Source of the DNA: Priapulus caudatus
Lineage: Eukaryota > Priapulida > Priapulimorpha > Priapulimorphida > Priapulidae
Reading direction: 5' to 3'
DNA length: 42,517 nucleotides
Assembly: GCF_000485595.1 (NCBI RefSeq)
Contig: NW_014578418.1
Span: 1 to 42,517 of the forward strand
Under the pieces are notes generated by a model. That model made no database searches, had not been told where the DNA came from, and was given only the letters and a program-made list of their open reading frames with translations. Made by a program: the position numbers and the translations under genes. Within the stretch, counting starts at the first letter, position 1. Each line of letters begins with the position of its first letter. Positions 30,901-39,041 of this stretch are shown here, in pieces.

Positions 30901-33739
30901 AAGCATTCTTTCTTTTTATCTGTAATTATTCTTGTATTCAATTATTGTATTTGATATGTTTTATTCACATATATGACTTATTATTTAATATGGGTGTTTA
31001 CAAGGTATCTTCCTATATTATTAGAAATAAGGTATTGGTTAGTTTCAAAGAAAAATATTATTTTAATGTGTTAAAAGCAAATTTTGTTGTTCACTTTTGT
31101 AATGCTCTTGCAAAAAATATGGAAGTTGGAAGGAGTATAGGGAAGTTGTAGGCTAAGCCTAGAGATAGATAGATAGATAGATAGAAAGGAAGAAAGAGTG
31201 GGTATGGATGTATATCATCCCTACTAAGTGGAAGAGTGAAGCTCTACATATCCTAGACATAGAGATAGATAGATACTGATAGGAAGAGAAAGGGAGAGAA
31301 AAAAAAAGAGAGATGAGGAAGCGAGAGAGAGCAGGTGTGGATGTATTAACATCCCTACCCATAAGTGCAGAAAAGGAGGGGTGAAGGCCATGACCTCATA
31401 GCCTCATGATTTACAATGTACTTCTACCAGGTTTGGAATGGATTTTAAGTGGATAGTACATGTACATGTATGGTATGTAATACTATATGTATGAATATAA
31501 CAACAAGTGTAACCATTTCTTTCATACTTTTTTGTATAAATCATAACCAGACCAACTGTCAACTGTCATCTGAACTGTCTTTCATATTCTAGACAATATG
31601 GTTGCAAACTTTTAAAAGATAGATAGCCTTGCAACAGCAATAGGAAAGTAGATTAACACTGATTTTCAAAGTATTGGGTAAAAATTGCAAGTAGTGGGTT
31701 TAAAATACACATATTAAAAGGCAATTGTGAAAGCATTATTATTGTTTAAGATGATTACTTCACTACTATTTATAAAAAATATTGCACGATACTAAATAAC
31801 AAGAGTAAGGGGTTAGGTAAAAAGATGAAGTATTTCTGAGGAAAGTACAAGTATTGTATGTAATAGAGAATAACAGATACTCGATACTGAAGTGAAAAAG
31901 AAAAAGAGTGGATGCTTGTCATAGAACACATAAGTTTAGTCCACCCTTTAAATAATTCTTGATTTATTGCTATGATGGTGCCACAAATATGTTTAGTGGT
32001 ATATGTATGATAATTATATATTTATTTTGATTACCATTATTTTTTTAAGCAGATCGTATAATACCAATCTATATGGGCAGGAAAATAAAATTAGTAAACC
32101 TACAAAAACAGGTTTTAAAATATAGCTTACCTGCTCTTATTTCCAATAAACCTCTTCAATGTAACACTGATTTCTGCAGGACAATCAGTGTTCTTGCTGC
32201 TTCTTCTCTGATCTGCTGTTGATGATCTAGGCAGTGTGTTGTGCTGGCACCTGTAGTAGATGGAAAACAGGTTGATCCTCCCGTTGTTGGGTTTTGTTGT
32301 TTTTACACGCAGTGTCACCTTACTTTTCTTCTGGTACTCTGCAATCCATTCTATGGCCATTTCTTTTGTTGTGATGGCCACACGGAGGTCTGCAACGTAT
32401 CCTCCAGCAACCTCCTGGTATGAACAGAGATGATATTCATACCTAGTAGGGAGAGTATCCTGTAATATGAAAAAATTGACATTAACGCCATTATAGTAAT
32501 ATTTCTAATGTGCACTTTCATGCAGAACTCAACATTTAACAATACCCCCCTCCCCCCACAAAAATACAAAGGAAGAAAACCCTAGGACACACTAGCCTAT
32601 TTTTTCCCCCGACTAAATCAGCAGTGACAATCGGCTGGTGTGTTCAGTCTCCTTATCCCGATTTTTCACTCAAGCGAGTGAATTGGGCCGTTGTTTCAGT
32701 CGGCGAGCAAGTGTGTCCACTTCACCGAGCACGATTGCCACCTGAAAAATTTAGTAGCCAATCACCGTTGTCAACAACTATGACGCGGGAGTAAATCGGG
32801 TGGTCGATCATGCTGCTGACTCGCCTAGTGTGTCCACTCAATTGGTCAAATAGAATCGGCGCCGACAGTCGACCGACTAAATTGGCTAGTGTGTCCCTAG
32901 CTAAACAAACAAACAAAGCTACACATAACTCAACCTAGAGATAATACATTGTAATATGAAAGCTTGAGCTTTCATTCTTTTTGGTCAGTATTGTCACAAT
33001 GATCACCTAATTATTGGGAAGGCATAGTCTTATTATTGTAACGGTTCTTAATCTTAGCCAATAAAAAAAAAGAATAAATAGATAAATAAACATATAAATA
33101 AACAAATAAATAAATAATCCTCCTAAATTTTTCGAACTCCTAACATTGTTTAGAAATTACATTTCATGGATGAAAACAATGATAATGGATGAAATAGATT
33201 TAGTTTCACAATCTCACTCATAAAAATCTAGTATCAGTTGCAACCTGAAAATCAGCCATAGAACCTATAAGACTTGACAGTAGATCTTGGTTTCAAGGGG
33301 GATCCTTTCTTTCCTTCAATTTAACTTGCCCTTGTCCCCCCTCAAAAAACGTGAAATAAAAATAAAATGACCTACACGTGACAATACCCTAGTCATACTC
33401 ACAGATCTATTATTATGCTAATTTTCAGTAACTCTGAGCCTCAGGGTCTGGTGCAATGTCAGATTTCATTTGAATTATTACTGTGCATCTCTCTGCCACC
33501 CCCTCTCTCTCTCTGCTTAATTACATATTTTCTATTTTTATCTAACTTAGAGTGTACCAATAATCTTTAAGTAAAATAAAAAGTAGTAGGGCCTAATCCC
33601 AATCTGTAAAATAAAAGTAATGAACTAACAATAAGTGTAGAATACACACATAGGGCCTACTTACATAAAGATTTGGAAAATCTAACGGAAGATCGTTTCC
33701 TGGTTCGCCCAGTCTCTGACATGTTTCTCGTGTCGCCAT
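27939..33739 (-). CDS. Four-exon Mutator-like (MULE) transposase gene, 772 aa, open
   Basis: MULE transposases move DNA by a DDE nuclease. Proposed exons: 33739-33665 (ATG, MATRETCQRLGEPGNDL), 32459-32131, 30714-30442 and 29580-27939. Every intron has GT..AG ends (donors GTAAGTA, GTAAGC, GTAATA; acceptors TTCATATTACAG, TTGTTCTCTGTTAG, TTATTTTTCAG) and phases 0, 2, 2 that keep one frame of 773 codons including the stop. Residues 26-135 form a zinc-binding-like N-terminal module (YYRCQHN, NTDCPAE) similar to FAR1/WRKY-GCM1 domains. The core has Asp299 (LIFVDSSGGMDRYD), Asp368 (VFMTDDCDAE), the CIFHVLQAMWRY block (Cys389/His392) and Glu484 (TNNYVEAAMRILKD). A SWIM finger follows: CTCAVGL...PCKH, residues 581-594. 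The extreme C-terminus after GLKT is out-of-frame BEL sequence. It could be an autonomous transposon gene or a domesticated one. No terminal inverted repeats were found. Confidence 0.8.
29581..30441 (-). other. Intron 3 of MULE gene
   Basis: About 860 bp, AT-rich, with a donor GTAATA at the exon 3 edge and a T-rich tract before TTATTTTTCAG at exon 4. No element recognised within it. Confidence 0.7.
30715..32130 (-). other. Intron 2 of MULE gene
   Basis: About 1.4 kb. It contains (GATA)n microsatellites at 31162-31184 and 31261-31274, and purine-rich GGAAGAAAGAG / AGAGAAAGGGAGAG stretches. No ORF of interest. Confidence 0.7.
32582..32900. mobile_element. ~319-bp MITE, CTAGGGACACACTAGCC termini
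   Basis: The left end CTAGGACACACTAGCC and the complement of the right end CTAGGGACACACTAGCC match but for one base. A second inverted motif follows inward (CCGACTAAAT and its partner). Related GTGTCCAC/TAGTGTGTCC motifs recur inside. No ORF. It sits in intron 1 of the MULE gene. No certain target duplication. Confidence 0.7.
33060..33118. repeat. (ATAA)n microsatellite
   Basis: An A-run followed by about 12 imperfect ATAA units (AAATAGATAAATAAACATAT ... AAATAAATAAATAA), in intron 1 of the MULE gene. Confidence 0.85.
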
Positions 33740-33912
33740 GGTGCAAATAACGAGAAAATATATCTATCTATATATCTAGAATATATATGCATATATCATA
33801 TACATATAATAACGTGTATATGGGAGAACGTATATGCAGCCCACATCATGTGCTCTGCACTAGACTGCTCCGCAAGCAAAAATGGCGATAGTGGGCGTGT
33901 CCTAAAATTTTT
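33740..33912 (-). promoter_or_regulatory. AT-rich upstream region of MULE gene
   Basis: Directly upstream of the proposed ATG, rich in TATATA and ATATATGCATATAT runs (33.76-33.81 kb), any of which could be a TATA element. TATGCATATAT-type tracts are also simple repeats, so no single site can be assigned. Confidence 0.35.
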
Positions 33913-34104
33913 CTAGCCAATCACGTTGCTCAATTTTTCTTCCATAGCTATACGGTTTCGGAATCGCAGATTCGCATGCGGCCGTGCCTGTGTAGTCTGC
34001 GGCACAACGACTGGGTTGTCTTCAAAGTGGACTTGCTTGCCTGCTTTGGGCACACTACGTAATTGTTGTTCACGCGTGTCATGAGTGTTGTTCACACGTT
34101 TCAT
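33913..34104 (-). other. Short open frame, possible C-terminus of gypsy polyprotein
   Basis: 63 codons ending in TAG, with KAGKQVHFEDNPVVVPQTTQ and several Arg residues. By position (same strand, beyond the gypsy protease and the minisatellite) it could be the tail of the gypsy pol gene. No family motif confirms this. Confidence 0.25.
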
Positions 34105-34489
34105 GAGTGTTGTTCACACGTTCCATGAGTGTTGTTCACACGTTCCATGAGTGTTGTTCACACGTTCCATGAGTGTTGCTCACACGTTCCGTGAGTGTTG
34201 TTCACACGTTCCATGAGTGTTGTTCACACGTTCCATGAGTGTTGTTCACACGTTCCATGAGTGTTGTTCACACGTTCCATGAGTGCTGTTCACACGTTCA
34301 ATGCGTGCTGTTCACACGCTCCATGAGTGTTGTTCACACGTTCCATGAGTGTTGTTCACACGTTCCATGAGTGCTGTTCACACGTTCCATGAGTGTTGCT
34401 CACACGTTCCATGAGTGTTGTTCACACGTTCCATGAGTGCTGTTCACACGTTCCATGAGTGTTGCTCACACGTTCCATGAGTGTTGTTC
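34079..34489. repeat. 22-bp minisatellite, ~19 units
   Basis: The unit TTCACACGTTCCATGAGTGTTG is repeated every 22 bp with few variants (GCTGTT, GTTGCT, TTCAATGCG). Units are contiguous, without spacers. The period is not a multiple of three, so no frame runs through it. It lies where reverse transcriptase, RNase H and integrase of the gypsy element should be. Confidence 0.95.
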
Positions 34490-34518
34490 TGTCTCCCTCG
34501 TGAGACAACGAGGTCGGG

Positions 34519-35000
34519 TTACAACCCCTGTAGGTCATGTAATGACCGAATGGCTGGGACGCCAGGTTTCTGGCTGACCACAGGTTTCTGCGGCCTTGCT
34601 GTGATAGCGCAATGCACTGATACTAGTTTTAGCGCTAACGATGCCAATAACCCCAATATCGCCGGTCCATCGCATTCAACGATGTAAAACTCTGCCACAA
34701 CATCCTTGTTGTTGTAACTACACGGCAATCGGATCGAACCATAGTGCCTGATGGTTGTGTCGTTGTATCCAGTCAAAGTCATGGCTCTGTTCTGCACTCT
34801 GTCTGCTCTGGTGTACCCATCGGCTGTAAGCATTTGTGGACACATACGTCTGAAAATGCGTATCGGCAGGGTATTGCCCTGCACGTCAGTATCGACCTTG
34901 ACCTTTAGGGAAGCATCGCAATCTTCTCGCGACCTGGCACTATGATGTCGAGGTTGGAGAAAATTTCATCTCTATTTTCTCTAATGTGGCTCGGCTGTGT
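34519..35000 (-). pseudogene. Ty3/gypsy aspartic protease remnant
   Basis: The open frame 34884-34519 reads QGNTLPIRIFRRMCPQ, MTLTGYNDTTIRHYGSIRLP and FYIVECDGPAILGLLASLAL, the standard order of a gypsy protease (flap L-T-x-Y-N-G, then D-G-P-A-I-L-G-L). In-frame codons just upstream give SLKVKVDTDVQG, so the active-site triad reads Asp-Thr-Asp instead of Asp-Thr-Gly. Further upstream (about 34.93-34.98 kb) another frame reads EIFSNLDIIVPGRE, indicating a one-base shift. The reverse transcriptase is absent because the minisatellite begins about 30 bp beyond the stop. Confidence 0.75.
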
Positions 35001-35102
35001 GACAGCACCTACACCAATACTCGAAAACTACGAGCGATCGAATGCCGTTCTCAGATTCATATTCTGATTGTGACTGCTGGTTTAATGAATGAACGTTAGA
35101 GT

Positions 35103-35580
35103 TCACCCTACTCGGGCTTTTACTGCAGCCACGGTCACGGTGTAGTGACCTTCGATCTCGTGACTTGGAGCGACCGGTACCGCTGTTACGGTTTTTGCTG
35201 CGATTTTTTTTTCATGCAACACTGTGCCCAGTGGTTTTGGTTTCCACAAACACCGCACACTGTCCCATACGCGGGCATTTCTTTTGGGGGTGCTTTTTAA
35301 CGCAATTTCTGCAGTTCTGGGTATCGTCCCGGTCGTTGCCTCGATGTGCCCGATCACGTCCCCTGAACGCGTGTACGGACGCTGTACCGGAGGCCATGTT
35401 ATCTCTGTGTACCGCCGAGAGCTTCTCCATATGGTCTCGGGGTTCTCAGCGCCCTCGGTGAGGCCCCACGAACTGTATCGCCTTATCCCTTCTTGGCCAG
35501 CTGATAACAGGATATGGCTAACTTGCTTTTCTGGTTTTACCCTTTTTACATCTGGAATTCATCGGCCAAGTTAGAAGGAT
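35103..35580 (-). pseudogene. Gypsy gag C-terminal part with two zinc knuckles
   Basis: The minus strand reads LLSAGQEG...YSSWGLTEGAENPETIW (end of capsid, about 35.45-35.53 kb), then the knuckle CRNCVKKHPQKKC (C-x2-C-x3-H-x4-C). One base out of frame follows a second knuckle, CGVCGNQNHWAQC (C-x2-C-x4-H-x4-C, about 35.21-35.25 kb). A run of nine T (A on the coding strand) follows directly. The N-terminal capsid half is missing. Same strand as, and upstream of, the protease at 34.5-35.0 kb, so both belong to one degraded element. Confidence 0.7.
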
Positions 35581-35657
35581 GCCAGTCCATGCTGGGTGCG
35601 TTTGTTTTCATGTGGTCAAAATGTGCCATGATTGGCTAGTGGTGTGCAGTTCCTACG

Positions 35658-35725
35658 CGCAAATACATAGCAGGGGTTGCACAGCACACAGCACGTTGTC
35701 TACACGCAAATACATAGCAGGGGTT
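35658..35725. repeat. Two 21-bp direct repeats
   Basis: CGCAAATACATAGCAGGGGTT occurs at 35658-35678 and 35705-35725, separated by 26 bp that itself holds repeated CACA. Sequence between about 35581 and 35939 has no other recognised feature. Confidence 0.85.
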
Positions 35726-35939
35726 ACACTTTCTCTATGCTACTACACAGTAAATACTCTTGCATGCACGCGCAGTCACTAACCTCCCACACGGATAACA
35801 ATATGCTACTTCATGTAACCAGTGGTATTATCATACAGAATACTGAATACAGAAGTTTACATCATTACAAATATAATGATCGGAGACATGGATCTCATAC
35901 AAAATAACTATGACACAGACAGCAGCGATGACTTTTACG

Positions 35940-36119
35940 TGTTGTGTCTTACTAAATGATGCATCAACACAGTTATGTAAGTAGCGTAGATTTATTCAAC
36001 TCATCTCAACTACAACATGGAAGCTTCTCCTCCCTACATCCCGGATGTATGCGTAGTGCCATCTACTGGCATAATAACTCATAAAGTATCAGCTAACACT
36101 TAACAGTAATTACGGAACA
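35940..36119 (-). mobile_element. Short gypsy-type LTR, 180 bp
   Basis: On the minus strand it begins TGTTCCGTAATTACTG, immediately after a polypurine tract (GTGAGGGGGAGA, 36131-36120). It contains TGAATAAATCTACGC (AATAAA) and ends TAGTAAGACACAACA. A polypurine tract directly upstream defines a 3' LTR, yet gag and protease traces of a gypsy element lie on the other side in the same orientation, so it may be shared by two tandem elements. No standard primer-binding site follows. Confidence 0.55.
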
Positions 36120-36282
36120 TCTCCCCCTCACAATGAATGATCTTAACATTAAAAGTGCCAAACTAATAAACCGACATGTCTTGTCAAACCTCACACATTT
36201 CTCAATCCGAAACACTAACTTGTCAATAATGAATTACAAACACACCACACTAATAAACTGGTCTCTTGTCAACCTTTACACT
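36120..36282 (-). other. Gypsy 3' untranslated remnant between two LTRs
   Basis: 163 bp with an internal imperfect duplication on the minus strand (GTTGACAAGAGACCAGTTTA and GTTTGACAAGACATGTCGGT, both followed by TTATTAGT) and ending in the polypurine tract of the 180-bp LTR. The BEL element appears to be inserted into this region. Confidence 0.45.
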
Positions 36283-36697
36283 TGTAACGTTGGAATGATC
36301 GTTCATGTAGAATTGATGTAGAAACAGATCCAAATCCAGAACTTGTGTGGTAAACTGTATAACTTTTAATATCTTACACACCTCACATCTTCTTACACAG
36401 ACAAAGACCCGCGCACACGCGTGGTCGCGCGTGCACGGCCTCTCGCGACCAGCCCAGAATCCAATCCCCTCCTCTCCTCTTACATCTCTCTCTCTATATA
36501 TCCCCCAAAACTCCCTACATCCTGAGCGCACATGTACCCGTTCTCAGAGACTACGTCCTACCCCAATTTCACACTGACTCTCGAAACGGCCTAACCTAAC
36601 CCTGCTTATCCAACCCCCTGTAACATCAATGTAGCCGCGCGACGCTGCCTCGCGCAGACTATCTGGTCACCAAACAACACGTGCAAAAGACGTTACA
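36283..36697 (-). mobile_element. 3' LTR of BEL/Pao element, 415 bp
   Basis: On the minus strand it starts TGTAACGTCTTTTGCACG at 36697 and ends TCATTCCAACGTTACA at 36283, with inverted TGTAACG/CGTTACA ends. TATATA (about 36.49-36.50 kb) and an ATTAAA-type signal (ATATTAAAAGTTATAC, about 36.36-36.37 kb) give promoter and polyadenylation sites. A polypurine tract (TTTTGGGGCAAAGGGAGATAA on the minus strand) directly precedes it. No 5' LTR is in the window. Confidence 0.8.
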
Positions 36698-36941
36698 TTA
36701 TCTCCCTTTGCCCCAAAACGATGACTAGGTAGTCATCGCTTCAGCGTCCTCGCTGCTCTATACTTTAACCTGAACCTAACCAATTAAAAAAAATACNGAG
36801 ACACATGATAAATGATACAACTTACACTGAGCTGCCTTAAATAGCACCAGACGAACCATACTGCACAGGGGACAGCAATGAAGAAATTAGATTTTCACGG
36901 TTCCACCACATTGCGTCAATCCGTGTCCTTGTTGATCTCAG
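36698..36941 (-). promoter_or_regulatory. BEL polypurine tract, hairpin and 3' UTR
   Basis: The polypurine tract GGGGCAAAGGGAGATAA (minus strand, 36714-36698) primes plus-strand synthesis and abuts the LTR. Just upstream is a perfect 8-bp-stem hairpin, GATGACTAGGTAGTCATC (36720-36737). A single N lies at 36797, beside an A-run. The remainder up to the stop codon at 36942 is non-coding. Confidence 0.65.
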
Positions 36942-39041
36942 CTAATCCCCTTGACGATCTTCCACCGATTCTAACAGACATAGCTTATGTATCGGCCTAG
37001 ACAATGCTGCAGTCCTAGTTTTGACAGTAGCAGATCTGACAAGTCCGTCCTTGCCAGGATAGACCTGCATGACACGCGCAAGAGGCCACAAGTTACGAGG
37101 AGTTGACGAATCCGCGACAAGAACTATGTCGCCAACCTTGATGTTCTCCTGAGGCTCGGTCCACTTTGATCGACGGCGGAGTGTGGGCAGATATTCGGAC
37201 ACCCACCGTTTCCAGAACAGGTCAGCTAGATATTGGACCTGACGCCATTTCTTGCGGTAAATATCGCGCTCGACGAAAACTCCACACGGCAGAGTGACGC
37301 CCGGACGCAGCAGTAACAGATGGTTAGCGGTAAGGGGTTCCAAGTCCCTCACGTCGTCCGATATGGTGGTCATTGGCCTTCCATTTACGATGGACTCGAC
37401 CAAACACATCAAAGTCATGAGTTCCTCATCACCGACAGTCTGCTCATGTACGGTAGAGTTCAGCACCTTGCGAACCGTACGAATTTGCCGTTCCCATACG
37501 CCGCCCATATGCGACGCAGCAGCGGGATTAAATTGCCACTCGATTCCCTTTTGAACCAGGTACCGATCGATTTTGTCCTGATTCCACTTATCAATGGCTT
37601 CACGTAACTCCTTCTCGCCAGCAGTAAAATTAGTCCCGTTGTCCGATCTTATCCTTTTCGGCTTGCCTCGGCGACTAATAAATCTTTGAAGGGCGTTGAT
37701 GAAAGAGTCAGTATCGAGGCTAAAACTAACCTCAATATGGATGGCTCTTATGATCAGACATGTAAAGAGACACCCGTACCTCTTTACCTCCGATCGCCCA
37801 CGCTTGACCATAAATGGCCCGAAGTAATCCACACCGACGTATGTGAACGCCGGTTCGTATGGTGTAACACGATCCATGGGTAAGTCGGCCATCCTTTGCA
37901 GAGCAGGTGATGCCTTCCTACGTCGACAATGGCGGCACTCTGCAAGAATTCTGGTTACAGTTATGCGTGCTTTGGTTAACCAGAATTGTTGTCTCAGCAG
38001 AGCTAGTGTATATTCTCTCCCAGAGTGCCCAGAGAGTTCGTGAGAATGCTGGATCAGTAGCTTGGCTATGACAGAGTCACATGGTATTATGTGTTGATGC
38101 TTCTGCACCTCCGGTATCGGCGCATCACCCAGCCGGCCACCAGTACGCAGAGTTCCATCAGCATTTAGGTGAGGCTCGAGTTGATACAGCCTGCTTGATT
38201 TCTGAAGCTCCTTGCCGTTTCGCAGCATATTGATCTCGTGGCGATATGCTATCGACTGTGTGTACCTGACTAAACTCAGCTCAGCGTCCTTTATTTCTGC
38301 GACTGACAAGTTCCCACGTTCATTGTCGATGGCGTCGTCACCCTTTCCTTTGCGCAGTAACCGTTTCCTCAATCGAAGAAACCATGCCACCGCTCGACGT
38401 AACTGTTCCCATGACGAGTACTGTGACATGAGACGATCCAACCCGTGCTCGACAGTGCCAACGGTCACAGCAAACGTTTGAGCTTTCTTGAGTTCCGAGT
38501 CGCTCTCATTTAAGTCCACGGCCAGATCCACAGTGGTTTCCCATGTCATTTCATTCTGCCAGAGAAAGTCTGGTCCGCGAGTCCATCTCCGCGATGCGAT
38601 GATTTCAGCTGCAGTCAAACCACGCGACGCGTCGTCAGCCGGGTTTTGCTCAGTGTCAACGTGCCTCCACTGTGAGGGGTCTGTGCTCTCGCGTATCAGA
38701 GCCACACGATTCGCCACAAATGTTTTGAAACGTCTACTTTCATTGCATATGTACTGCAGTACCAACATACTATCGGTCCAAAACGTTGTCGAATCGATTT
38801 TGATCTCGAGTTCCCGCTGTAAGATTTTGCTCAATTTTACAGCCTCCACAGCTGCCAGTAGCTCGAGTCTAGGTATCGTCATCATTGATTTGGGTGACAG
38901 TCTGGCCTTTGCCATAAGAATACAGCAATGTACCTTTCCCTCGTGGGTCACCTGGCGTACGTACGAGACAGCTCCGTAACCACTCTCTGATGCATCACAG
39001 AAGTGGTGCAACTGGCAGCTGATGACTTGCCCGAAACCGCG
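36942..39041 (-). CDS. BEL/Pao polyprotein, 3' part: RNase H-integrase (5'-truncated)
   Basis: This part of pol degrades the RNA template and inserts the cDNA. The frame is open from 39041 to the stop at 36942. Counting from the LHHFCDASE codon at 39011, RNase H has Asp6, Glu50 (TIPRLELLAAVEAVKL), Asp80 (FWTDSML) and Asp126 (NPADDASRG). The integrase zinc-binding region has HSHELSGHS and CRHC (residues 322-362). The DDE core has Asp395 (YVGVDYFGPF), Asp457 (RSDNGTNF) and Glu507 (GGVWERQIR). The closing DUF5641-type domain is near 605-685 (IKVGDIVLVADS, RPIHKLCLL). All catalytic residues are present. Gag, protease and reverse transcriptase are missing because the frame meets a TAA at 39044 inside the CA-rich array. 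The A-free LTR and polypurine tract follow downstream, so this is a recently inserted, 5'-truncated element. Confidence 0.92.
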   Translation of the reverse strand, partial: RGFGQVISCQLHHFCDASESGYGAVSYVRQVTHEGKVHCCILMAKARLSPKSMMTIPRLELLAAVEAVKLSKILQRELEIKIDSTTFWTDSMLVLQYICNESRRFKTFVANRVALIRESTDPSQWRHVDTEQNPADDASRGLTAAEIIASRRWTRGPDFLWQNEMTWETTVDLAVDLNESDSELKKAQTFAVTVGTVEHGLDRLMSQYSSWEQLRRAVAWFLRLRKRLLRKGKGDDAIDNERGNLSVAEIKDAELSLVRYTQSIAYRHEINMLRNGKELQKSSRLYQLEPHLNADGTLRTGGRLGDAPIPEVQKHQHIIPCDSVIAKLLIQHSHELSGHSGREYTLALLRQQFWLTKARITVTRILAECRHCRRRKASPALQRMADLPMDRVTPYEPAFTYVGVDYFGPFMVKRGRSEVKRYGCLFTCLIIRAIHIEVSFSLDTDSFINALQRFISRRGKPKRIRSDNGTNFTAGEKELREAIDKWNQDKIDRYLVQKGIEWQFNPAAASHMGGVWERQIRTVRKVLNSTVHEQTVGDEELMTLMCLVESIVNGRPMTTISDDVRDLEPLTANHLLLLRPGVTLPCGVFVERDIYRKKWRQVQYLADLFWKRWVSEYLPTLRRRSKWTEPQENIKVGDIVLVADSSTPRNLWPLARVMQVYPGKDGLVRSATVKTRTAALSRPIHKLCLLESVEDRQGD

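Larger units (their letters stand above)
32460..33664 (-). other. Intron 1 of MULE gene
   Basis: About 1.2 kb between a perfect-looking GTAAGTA donor and the ATATTACAG acceptor. It holds a ~320-bp MITE (32582-32900) and an (ATAA)n run at 33060-33118. Confidence 0.7.

Noticed and set aside
34079-34489. Regular short repeats resembling a CRISPR array
   Set aside because: The 22-bp units are contiguous with no unique spacers, and the context is eukaryotic. It is a minisatellite.
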